A stretch of DNA of 64,000 nt from Magnolia sinica (taxonomy: Eukaryota > Streptophyta > Magnoliopsida > Magnoliales > Magnoliaceae), in assembly GCF_029962835.1 (NCBI RefSeq), contig NC_080588.1, positions 65,620,001-65,684,000 on the forward strand, given 5' to 3'. Shown piece by piece: positions 22,355 to 32,995 of this stretch (positions are counted from its first letter, which is position 1; the number at the start of each line of letters is the position of its first letter). Made by a program: the position numbers and the translations under genes. The notes beneath the pieces were generated by a model. That model was given only the letters and a program-made list of their open reading frames with translations. It was not told where the DNA came from and searched no databases.

Positions 22355-24520
22355 CTATGGCATAATAGGCCCGTGATCCAATCCATCCATCAGAGCGGCA
22401 CCACTATATTGATGCTCTTGAACAAGAATCTGGTTGATCCAGTGGACACGTGGGCCACATTTTGCAAAAAAAATGTACGGCTCTGTTGGATGAAGTTCTC
22501 TAACCCATCCAATATTGGATCGCACAAGCTGAATGGACCAGGTTTATTTTTAGGAAAACATTCGCATGGTTGGACCCACATGATGGATGGAATATGTCAT
22601 GTTAGCACGTGTGGTGTGTGAGCTGCACCAAGTCAGTATAAAACTGGCCTCATACGTGGCTGTTGGATTGTCTTTGGGGTTTGGTGATCCACATCTTATC
22701 CCATGTAGGGATTGGATTCGTGCAGCCTCGAACTCACCCAATGCGGTGCAGGTGCAACCCTTGTTGGGCCGACCCTGATGTATGTATTCTATATCCACAC
22801 CGTTCATCTGGTTTTTCAGATCATTCTATACTATGATCCTAAAAATGAAGCAGATCCAAATCTCAGGTGGACCATACCGTAGGAAACAGCGGTGTTTGAC
22901 AGTAAAAAAAACTTTTCATGGGCCACACAAGTTTCGGATCAAGTTGATATTTGTTTTTTGCTTTTCCCCCTCTTTCAGATTTTTTTGACCTAATCAACCG
23001 ATTAAATGTTTAACAAACATTATAATGGGCCGTAGGAAGTTTTCAATGGTGGGTTATTCAATCACCACAGTCGCCTATGATATGGTCCACCTGAGATTGG
23101 GGATGGAGATGCATATTGCGTGGTGTGCCATGCACCACGGACCTCAGTGGTAGGTTGACATGGCCAAATTTTATAGCCTAATCGGTTCCCTCTTCTGTGA
23201 TGCTACACCTACACCCAGCCACGGTGGCTGCCTAAAAATCTCTAATATAAGTACTGACTGATGGGGATGGAGATGCATATTGCGTGGTGTGTCATACACC
23301 ACCGGCCTTGGTGGTATGTTGACATCACCAAATTTTATAGCCTAATCGGTTCCCTCTTATGTGATGCTACACCTACACCCAACCACGGCGGCTAATTAAA
23401 AATCACTAATATAGGTACTAACTGATGGGAATGGAGATGCATATTGCGTGGTGTGCAATACACCACCTTGGTGGTATGTTGACATCACCAAATTTTATGG
23501 CCCCACCATGATTTGGCAAAATGAATGGCAGTGTGGATATTATTGATAGGCGTTCAATCACCACACAAGTATACCATACAGCTGGTGTATTGAAATCAAC
23601 AAGTTCTGTGGGTCTCATCGTAAAGTTTGTGTTATATTATCAAGTGGACCATATTGCAAAAAGTTGTGGGGGATTGAACATCTACCATTGAAACCCTTTT
23701 GGGGGTCATAGAAGTTTTGGATCAATATAAAATTTGTCCAGGCCTTTGTGACCTTATGAACGAAAATAAACCTTATTGTACAAATTTTGTAACGATGAAA
23801 ATCATTATCTCCACTGCTATTTGTAGTGTGGTTTGATTGATCTTTGGATATGATTCATTTTTGTATAATGCTCTTAGATGATCTCAAAAAAATGCATGAA
23901 CAGTATATATAATAAATACATCACTGTGGGGCCATGTAACTTTGATCTCCTTTGAACCGTTTGTACAACTCTGAGCTCGAGGAGCGTGACACCATCTATA
24001 TAGATAGTGTGTGGTACACACTGTCCAACCATTTTGACAACTCATTTTAGGGCATGATCCCGAAAATGAAGCTGACCCAATTCTTAGGTGGACCACACCA
24101 CATGAAAAGTCATGATTGAATTCTCATCATTAAAAAACTTCATGGATTCCACCAAATGTTTATTTGACATCCAACCCATCGATAAGGTCACAAAGACCTA
24201 GATGAAGAGACCACATAAATAAAATCTTGATCCAAAGATTTTAGCCCACAAGAAGTTTTTAATTGTCAATTGCCACCGTGTCATGTACTATGGTCCATTT
24301 CGGATATAGACCTGCTTCATTTTTTGAATCATGCCCTAAAATGATCTTTCAGTATGGAAGGACGGCGTGGATGTAGTCAGATGCATTACGGTGGGCCCCA
24401 CAGTCAGGGTCGGCCCACTTCAGTAGATTTGGGTTTTCTCTTTATCCGGCTCTGTGTGACCCTATGAACGTTGTGGATATATATACATCATGGTGGGCCA
24501 TAGGAAGGTTTCAACAAGGA
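22355..24520 (+). repeat. MITE-composite tandem unit, copy 3
   Basis: About 2.17-kb copy beginning TATGGCATAATAGGCCCG. It contains a local 164-bp tandem triplication (23,101-23,505). Beyond 24,520 the sequence continues as the rest of an ordinary MITE (AAACTGCTTTTTGTGGTGTG) to about 24,690, showing that the unit boundary falls inside a MITE. Confidence 0.83.
23101..23505 (+). repeat. 164-bp tandem repeat, about 2.5 copies
   Basis: GGATGGAGATGCATATTGCG starts at 23,101 and 23,265, and its variant GAATGGAGATGC starts at 23,429, giving a constant 164-bp period. The repeat covers a MITE terminal region containing GCGTGGTGTGCC and CACCAAATTTTATAGCC. Confidence 0.85.
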
Positions 24521-24711
24521 CATCATTGTCAAACTGCTTTTTGTGGTGTGGTCCACTTGAGATTTGGATCCTCCTCTACGCAGATGCCCTAAAATTATCT
24601 CGAAAAATGGATGAACGGTGTGGATATAACACATATATATCATAGTGGAGCCCACAGAACTTAGTGATATCAACACACTACCGAGATCTATGGTGATGGT
24701 TGAAAACACTG

Positions 24712-24801
24712 TAGTGGGATTTCACCACCTATGGATACACAACCCTTGACCAGGTGTTGAAACTTCTAAGAGTCCACCACCTCAGCAAGATTAAGGATCC
24801 T
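24712..24801 (-). mobile_element. SINE-like fragment, family member 3 (partial)
   Basis: GGGATTTCACCACC, CCCTTGACCAGGTGTTGAAA and GAGTCCACCACC match the body at 17,311-17,403, without the A-rich tail. The B-box-like word is damaged (ACAACCCTTGACC). Confidence 0.5.
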
Positions 24802-25098
24802 ATGTTTAACTTTTCATAAGCATTCTCAATAGCTTGTTTTTTGAAATTATTTATTGTGAGTTAATTGTATAGTTTCTAAACAAAATATCAAATGGGTTTT
24901 TACGATTGCTAACTTATATATTGTGCAAAAATATTCGCAAGTGGTTAATGTAAGTAAGTCCGAAAAAAAAGAAGAAAAAAGAGCCTAAACCCAACACAAA
25001 AAGCAAAACGAGTAGGGATTTAAATGGTTCAGCTGTATACCTTATTTATGCGCAGTAACGTGCCCACTCCATGGGACGGTAACAAAGTCATTAAAAAT

Positions 25099-25263
25099 TA
25101 TAGGTGTACACGAGTTGAATTGACTTGGCATAGCCCGCAGCCAACCCTAACTTGAACTCTACTCAGCTTGCTCCTTGAGTTTGATTGGCTAACTCGGCTT
25201 GATTTGGTGAACAACTTGGACCAGCTTGAGTTGAGTTTTAGATTGTGAGACATTTTTTCAAAC

Positions 25264-25325
<62 letters not shown>

Positions 25326-25789
25326 TCAATCTCACACACTTCAAATGCAAATTAATAAAAATATTTTGCAAGCAAATCATCAAACACTCAGTGAACAGCG
25401 TTAGGATCAGGATTTCAGACAGTCTTATATCATAAAGTTTTTTTAAAAAAAAAAAATTGTTTTTTCAATCTTCCATCGAATAATTATTTCGAGAATACCC
25501 AGGGCAGTCCAAGAAAAAACACTTCGTTGATGCATTTCATCAAACACTCGGCAAACAACATCAACATCAAAATGACCAAATCACCAAACCAATTCGATCC
25601 GAGTCGATTCGAGTCGGGGTTCGAGCCTAGTCGAGTTGAGCTTGGACATGGTTGAACTCTACTTGAAACTTTTTCTAGCTTCAATTACCAACTCAATTCA
25701 GTCCAAATCCAATTTCAAGCTGAAGCGAGTCGAGCTTTTTTTAGCCGAGTTGAGTCAAGTGAGAGCTAACTCGACTGGTATACAACTAT
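25099..25789. mobile_element. hAT-like element with 9-bp direct repeat flanks
   Basis: ATTAAAAAT at 25,090-25,098 and 25,790-25,798 flanks a 691-bp unit with ends ATAGGTGTACAC and GTATACAACTAT (inverted). Its arms repeat GAGTTGAGT / CGAGTCGAG words in both orientations, a style known from plant hAT MITEs starting AGGTGTACAC. An (AT)n microsatellite of about 55 bp (25,268-25,322) and an A/T-rich centre separate the arms. A related unit without clear flanks lies at about 42,369-43,050. Confidence 0.75.
25268..25322. repeat. (AT)n microsatellite
   Basis: About 27 uninterrupted AT/TA units inside the hAT-like element. Confidence 0.95.
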
Positions 25790-25798
25790 ATTAAAAAT

Positions 25799-28114
25799 AA
25801 GAAAAATATAAATACAAAACTCACTACTCTCTCTTACTCATGCCAGCAATCCCACACGAAAGACCACTCTCTCTAAAAGATGAATTAATGAAATTCTCAC
25901 TCTTTATACATACTCTCCTTACAGAAATATCATAAGAGAGTGCATATGCTAAGGACCCATGAAAACTAAGCTTCAAACCATACACACACGTACATAAACA
26001 AGTAGGAAAGAGAACAGAAGTTGAAAGTAATAGACGTCAGCCTCTGTACATAAGGCACCGTCTCAACATTACCGTGATTCTAGAACCATGGCTCATACAT
26101 GCAGTCGGCACCATTGGTGCCAAATCAATGGCTTTGATGGCCTTGAAAAGTAGCCCAAAAGATGGCCCATTTCTTGGAATTTTTGCTCGTTTGTCATGTA
26201 GTATCAAGAAAAAATCATTTAGGAGCACAAAGTTTCAATGGCTTGTTCCAATTGATATACCAAACGTGAGCACTAACCATTTATATTTAATATTTTGATA
26301 TGACAATGAAAATTATTTTATTTGTGATCTGTGTAGTCCATGAGGTGACCGTGACGCCATATGCCCATTGGTGGAAAGAAAGGAAAAAAAAAAAACTGAT
26401 TGGCTCACTCATCAGGCGGGTCAACCGTATGCATGAAAAAAAGTGTAAGACTCTTATCAGGTGGGCTATACATGATCAGCAGTTTAGATCTGACCATTGG
26501 ATTATTTAGATTGAGCAATTAAGTGGGCCCTACTACAATTGTGATAATTGCAAATAGGTTTGGGGCGGGACGTTTGAACCACGGTTCGTATACACGGTTA
26601 ATTAAGCCGAATATGGAAACCTAGGGAAAACCCTAGAGGAGAGAAGTATGATGGATAAGCTTTTGCAGCATTCTTTTCTATAAATATATGTGTTAGTCCC
26701 TTACCAATAGAAGAGAGAAAACCCTAATCCCATTTTAGAGGTTCTCCTAAGTGGGTGAGGTACGGAATATCAAGATTCCCATCAGCTACATCGAGACATT
26801 AGGAATGTCTTCGTACTTCCTAATCAGGTACCCTTTAAGGTTATGGCATTAAATCTTCATTATTGATGTATAAACGATCTGCCAATTCCGCAATATAGAT
26901 CTAACAAAAAGATCCTTAGAGAGGCCAACCAATGGACCACAATTTTGCGGACATTGGGCCAACTGATGACTCAAATGCCTGATTTTCAGACAAATTGCAT
27001 GCCTTCTTGATTGAACCACTTATTTTACTATAATATTTCCCCGATGAACCACTTGAATCTAACTTCATCGTTCGGACGTGTCTTGTACAGATATTCTCTT
27101 CCCCACCTATCGGTTACCCGTTGTTGTTGTAATTTCCTACAAGGAAGTTTTCTAGTGTAAATTAGTTAATTAGTTTTCATCCTATGCCTTAGTGGCCCGC
27201 AATAGATATGAATTGGTTAATCGCCATTGTTTCTTATGGTTTGAAACAGCTGATATTCGGATTTCACAATCTTATGGATCAAGCCATAGAAAGAGTCATC
27301 AACACAGATGAATGATGGTGGAACTTGGCTATCCAAACACGCCCTAAAATTGAGATAGATCGAAATCTCATGCAGACCATATCATGAGAGAATAGTGGTG
27401 ATAGAACGCCCACCATTAAAAGCTTCCTAGGGCTAATTATAATGTTTATTTTGTTAGAATTTAGAAATATAAGAGTTTCTTGTACACAACGGAGGATAGA
27501 AGAAAATGATAACAAAACGATCAGATCTATCGGGTTCAAGACTCGACTTGAATAGTCAATTTCTCAAGACAAATTTGCTGCCCTTTTTTTGGAATTTCCA
27601 GCAAGTGCAAACGAAGGAAATCTGCAAATTGTCTTCAGGATACAATGAACTCTCAATCCGATTTTCAACACGAAAATTTGCACATTTAAGTGTTGAACAG
27701 ATCTCTAGTTTTGACACCGATATGCCTTAAGACGCTAAAAAAAAAAATCAGCAAGAGATCAGATCGAGAGTAATTGCATAGAAGATGATATAATCTCAAG
27801 GATTAAGAGTATTATCTTCTGGATTATAGTATCCAGGATTTATATTAATTGAAAGGTTATGGATTTCTTCTTGAAGAGGTACAAAAGTGCCTCTTTAAAA
27901 AATTCATACCCATTCACAGCAAATAATTGCCTTCCATCAAAGGACATGACTCTTTGTCCTATAGCAGTTATTTCTGTACCCATTCAGACAGAAGCAGTTA
28001 TCCAATAGGAAAAATTGTATCCACATAAGTGACACATGGCATAGGTGCCACATGTACAATCATGTCACAATTACTCTCAATTAGGAAAAAAAGGTAACAA
28101 AACATCAGGGTACT
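25799..28114. other. Intergenic DNA, no gene seen
   Basis: No ORF resembles a known protein. About 26,690-26,830 (TATAAATATATGTG, then GAGAGAAAACCCTAATCCC) looks like a promoter and leader of an LTR, but no second copy or ends could be found. MITE pieces occur near 26,320-26,520 and 27,260-27,430. Confidence 0.45.
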
Positions 28115-28333
28115 ATGGTCCAAAAAATTGAACCATGTGCCAAAAAGAATAAGGCTCTTATTGCTTCTTGCGACGATGCGCGAACGTGCGAAGTGCTAAG
28201 TGCGCCAAAAATTACCCAAGCAGCCCTACAGCTCATGCCACGCGTGCGCGGATGGTGCTTCATACCGTCCTTGAGGAGATTTGAACCCTGGTTGTATAAG
28301 CAAAAACCCATTCTCTTACCGACTGGCTATACA
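28115..28333 (-). mobile_element. tRNA-derived SINE
   Basis: On the minus strand an A box TAGCCAGTCGGTAAGAG (complement of 28,313-28,329) is followed at the right distance by a B box GGTTCAAATCTCC (28,275-28,287), both fitting RNA polymerase III promoter consensus. The non-tRNA part continues toward 28,115. There is no cloverleaf acceptor pairing, so it is a SINE rather than a working tRNA gene. Confidence 0.7.
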
Positions 28334-28620
28334 CACTATTTATGGAAAGTTTAAATAATTAATATATTTATTTACTTTCTAAAAATAATTTTTATTTTTG
28401 AAATTTATTTTTATTCTAAAAAACACAACATATTTGCCATCTAAGTCGTTGATTAAGTCGAGAAGACTTGGATGAAAGGAAAACACAAATATCAACTTCA
28501 TCTAAAACTTTTGTAGCCCCTAAATTATTTTTAATGCATGATGGCCGTTAATCAATATTATTTTATGTGGTGTGGTTTAGATGAAATTTAGATCTACTGT
28601 GCGAATTTTTGAACTCATGT
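28221..28620 (+). repeat. Duplicated segment, outer copy (SINE plus flank)
   Basis: This 400-bp segment matches 30,437-30,812 inside the copia element. Over the roughly 290 bp after the SINE I count about 11 differences (about 96% identity). The inner copy lacks about 24 bp around the SINE B box. Both copies end at ACTCATGT. Confidence 0.88.
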
Positions 28621-29150
28621 CTTGAGATAATCTAAAAAAATAAATGAACGTCACATGGATCACCGCAACACCTATAGAGCACTGGATCAATAGCTATTAA
28701 GAGTGTTGGTAGGCAATTCGCGTCCCAAACAAGCGGGCAAATGCAATTGTTGTCATATTCTCTTTTCTAAATTTCTAGCCGCCATATTCAAGGTATTTAA
28801 CAATGATAATGATGTTTGTAATGGTTATTTTTGTCACTGGAATTTGGCTATCAAATACAATTAATTAGTCATAGAGGTATGCCCATCGATGGACTTGCAA
28901 AGAAATAGAAAGATATAAACAACGGAGTATGTCGATAACAGTTGTGGACCATCTAATGCTTAAGTTAGGCTGGTAGGCTTGGATCAATGGCTTACAATCG
29001 GGTCTTTTTTTTAGCTTACCTCCCCTTATTTAGGGTATTTGTACTTATAAGGTCATTGGACAGTTCCAAAATCAGCCCAAATCCTTCTTTTCTAGATTCG
29101 GGGGAGATTCTTTGCAGATTTCTCATGGTCAACCTACTCAACTTGGGGTG

Positions 29151-29155
29151 TTATA
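29151..29155 (+). repeat. Target site duplication (left) of the copia element
   Basis: TTATA, identical to 38,011-38,015 on the other side. Confidence 0.9.
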
Positions 29156-30125
29156 TGTTGGAATATTTGGTTGAATTAAATAGGCTATTAAAAATCGAGA
29201 ACCAAAAAAGAAAAATAAAATTTTGAGAAAGAAAAACTTATTGAATTGAGTCGAGGCGTGACTGAGTCACTTGGCTTGAAATCGAATTTGCTCCCCTTAG
29301 ACAACGTCCCAAGTGCAACAAGTTTCCAAAGCAATCGACCTCCAGGATACAACGACTATGACCCGGTCTCAGCGATGCACTCACTGTACACGGGCTCGAA
29401 CCACTTGCAGTTTAATCCGAAAGTGCTGAGTTGACTTAACGATGAACTCAGTAGAAAAATGCTTAAAACCGAATATCAGAGAGCATTTTATAAGAGAAGA
29501 ATTTTTTGTATTTTTTTAAACTGGAATCAGTAGTCTTTATATAGACTCCGAAGTGGTGCATAAGCACCCTTTACAAAAGGTTAGGTCCGTTAGGTTTAAA
29601 CCCAAAAGGGGCAACCAACCGGAAGGGATGCATCTCTCTGGTTTAAAACGAAAAAGCGCAAATGTGAGTATACTCTCGCACATACAGTCCTGCGAGTACC
29701 CATACACACACCCACGCGAGTACACTCACACCGCACCCCCACCCGCACTCTCGCCCACGCCCAGCCTAGCCCGTCCAGTCCCGTCTCGTCCCGTCGCGTC
29801 GTGCACGCGCACACACACACGAACATGGACTCAGACTCGGACTCGGACTCGGCTCGGCTCGGCACGCACGCGCGCGTGTGGTCAATGACATAGATTAGAG
29901 CTATTGGCATAGCCCCCCCTCACAGGACCAAATTCACATGCCTCCTGAAAGGGGCTCAAGCCCTAGGCAAAAAGACTATCTTATATACAAGATAGTTTAC
30001 TTTGTCAAATCCGATATGGGACAAAACCCACAACTCAAAAGTACCACAACTTTTCAAAACTGGAGGAAAATCACCGAAAATTTAAAAATTCAAATTTTAA
30101 TATTATTTTAAAACAAAATATAACA
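29156..30125 (-). repeat. 3' LTR of the copia element
   Basis: 970 bp, starts TGTTGGAATATTTGG and ends AAAATATAACA (+ strand). Contains a CA/CG-rich low-complexity block (about 29,700-29,880) including CTCGGACTCGGACTCGG. Open frames within it are also present in the other LTR and are not genes. Confidence 0.93.
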
Positions 30126-30136
30126 ATCCCCCACAT
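30126..30136 (-). promoter_or_regulatory. Polypurine tract of the copia element
   Basis: Minus strand ATGTGGGGGAT immediately before the 3' LTR, the usual primer for plus-strand DNA synthesis in LTR elements. Confidence 0.8.
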
Positions 30137-30436
30137 GTTTTAAAATAAAACTCTTTTGGATTAAAGCGTAATAGTTATGCAATGGTGTCGGTGTCACCAT
30201 AGACTTGAACCGACATTAGAGCAAGCAAGATAGGTCTACAGGAATTCGGTGACACCATAGTCTTGAACCTGAATCCTTTTAATGTAGATCGCAAGTACAT
30301 GCCACTCACACAACTCTTCCTCTGCAAGTGATTCTACGGTTCGGTGCGTTTCGGCTACACACCATTACCTGAATTTCATGAGTGCTCTAGAGAATTCGCC
30401 TAGATTCTTATAGGAAGCGGCCTCCACCTCCACACG

Positions 30437-30812
30437 CAGCCCTACAGCCCATGCCACGCGCGCGCGGACGGTGTGAACCCTGGTTGCATAAGCAAAAACC
30501 CCTTCTCTTACCGACTGACTATACACACTATTTATGAAAAGTTTAAATAATTAATATATTTATTTACTTTCTAAAAATAACTTTTATTTTTGAAATTTAT
30601 TTTTATTCTAAAAAACACAGCATATTTGCCATCTAAGTCGTTGATTAAGTCAAGAAGACTTGGATGAAATGAAAACACAAATATCAACTTCATCCAAAAC
30701 TTTTGTAACCCCTAAATTATTTTTAATGCATGATGGCCGTTAATCAATATTATTTTATGTGGTGTGGTTTAGATGAAATCTAAATCAACTGTGCGAATTT
30801 TTAAACTCATGT
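30437..30812 (+). repeat. Duplicated segment, inner copy inside the copia element
   Basis: About 96% identical to 28,221-28,620 outside the element, including a SINE with A box (complement of 30,504-30,520) and a damaged B box. It lies between the copia 3' untranslated region and a nested LTR-like insertion. Confidence 0.85.
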
Positions 30813-32995
30813 GCAACGCCCTGAAAATCGGGGGTCGAGCACAAACTCGATTCCTGAGTTCCAACGCATCACTTATGCAACAAAGAAGATGATAATTAAA
30901 TGTTGTCCGTATTGGTGCATTAAACATGAGTGGGATTATACCAAAACAGCGTATCATACCCCAGAGACAGTTAAATCACGCAAGCAGAAGACTGTAATGA
31001 TGGATATAAAACATGTAAGTTGTGGCACGTCCCCAGAGTATAAACATCTCCCAGGTAAAATATTACAAATATTGTTTCAAAATACAAAATGTCAAAAATA
31101 TGAGAGCCCACTACAAGTATAACCCTGAAGCCCCGTTGATCAGAACGGTGTATATGAATCCGCCTAAATACTGCATATACGAGAAAGCATCTTCCTCGTC
31201 TTTGAAGTCTGGCTCTGCCTCGCCAGTCGGGTCTCCATCTGCAACTAAGATAGAGTCTGGTTGGTGTTTAAAACACCATCCCGTAACGTGGGAGTGAGTG
31301 ATCAACTCAGTGAAACAATAAAGCAAAGATTAATATGTTATCAATTTAGTCAAGCAGTAATGATAAAACAACACAATCAAACATCCTTAAGTACTCTGAT
31401 TAATGCAAGAATGGTATGTATAAATGATGTATGCCCTCACCTGCACTCCCTCTGCGATCTTCATCTAACGGTCACGCATGTCAGTCACTTCCTCGTGCTC
31501 TCTACTCAACGTCAAACGGCATATGTAGTGCGGTGGATGAAGGTGATTACCAAATTCTTATTAGTCTTTTTTCATACAGCAAGATTGGGAAGCTAAGGTA
31601 CCTCCCTTATATCAGTTCCCAAATGATGATCCATTCTAGGGTCGTCAGTTCTAGTAAATCTCATACGATGTTACGGTTATAGGTCGTTACAAAGGGCTTG
31701 TCACCTTATCCGTATAAGCCTAGTTTGTACTCTTGTTGCTACGGAAAGGCTCGTCGCCTCTACACAGTCTCAGAATATGCTCGAAGTCACTACAAATGGC
31801 TCGTCACCTTATCAATATAGGCCAATAACTCGAATACAGTGTCTCATACCACCGCATTCGGCTCACGAGGCTATGTTGCTCACTGGTCACTACGGGGAGG
31901 CTCGTCGCCCCAGCGTAGGCCGACAGCTCGACCACGGTGTCCCATACCACCATGTCTGGATGAGTCTTAGCGGATCGAGGTACCATGGTTAACGAAATTT
32001 TCAGTGGTAAGTTGGTACCTTAAGTTCAAGCAGTATCGTCCATACATGGTAAACATACATTGGGTCAATCGGATTACTTGACGAGTTCGACCAGTATGAG
32101 CGCACATCGAATTGATCGACATGAAGTGCACGAGCACTCCGTGTGGCCTAACCACTGTCGACAACTGAAGTACAGCTCGGACTCATCGAACACATCCTAT
32201 GGGGCGAAAGCGACCTTAGCCACCAAATCAGGGCCTGTTACCGATTGCCTGGACTATATCGTAGTCCCAAACATATCCAATTTCAACAAGTATTCATATG
32301 AAATAGTCAAAGCAGTAATAAACATATAATTCCAATTCTACAATCATTTGAGCATGTTATGAAGTACAACATACATAGGAATTCACACATGCGCATTTCA
32401 TAAGTAAAACAGACAATATAATATAAGTTGCATGGAGGAAATCATACACATAGTCAAGGTAGTTGAGAATCTTATCTCAACACTCATATAAAACACCTAA
32501 TGCCAAGTACTTACTCATTCAGACATTTTTACGAACACTTAGACTACACCTTTTTTAACATACACAACGTATGTTGGCCATAACGTATACTGGGGAAAAT
32601 CCTTTCTCCAAAGAGTTGTTATACATACAACTAGTATAAATACATGACAATTAATTATGGTAAACACACTTTTAAATTCCATACGTATACGATCCTTTCT
32701 ACAAATACATGGAATACACTAAACTCAATATAGTTCATATATATCTAAAACGCGAAACAAACATCGCATTTGACATGTGAAATAGCACCCACATCAATAA
32801 TAAACTATTAACCGACATTGAAAGCCTTGAAAATCATAACCTATGCGTTTATAGTCCGCACCTTTCGCCGATAGAATCGTAACGAACTTAGTTTAAAATC
32901 TAAGTCTTTGTCTACGGCACCGTAATAACCTATAACAGGGAATAAGTTAGCTAATTCATCTATTACACTAGTCGAAAACCCTAAAATAAGTTAGA
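30812..32995. mobile_element. Nested LTR-like insertion (possible solo LTR, gypsy type)
   Basis: The sequence begins TGCAACGCCCTGAAAATCGG, a start I associate with long Ty3-gypsy LTRs, and contains diverged repeats around GGCTCGTCGCC / GGCTCGTCACC (31,690-31,920). No gag or pol frame is seen. Copia RNase H resumes at about 32,996. No target duplication was found, so the right end and the solo-LTR reading are inference. Confidence 0.5.

Noticed and set aside
28270-28333. Possible tRNA gene on the minus strand
   Set aside because: A and B boxes are good but there is no acceptor stem pairing or convincing anticodon arm, and the copy at 30,437 carries flanking DNA with it. A SINE explains it better.
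29246-29910. Open frames in the copia 3' LTR (matched by similar ones in the 5' LTR)
   Set aside because: They lie in LTR sequence with CA/CG low-complexity stretches; presence in both LTRs follows from LTR identity, not coding selection.
31022-32329. Several 70-111-codon open frames in the nested LTR-like insertion
   Set aside because: No gag or pol similarity and overlapping on both strands; they look like chance frames in repeat DNA.
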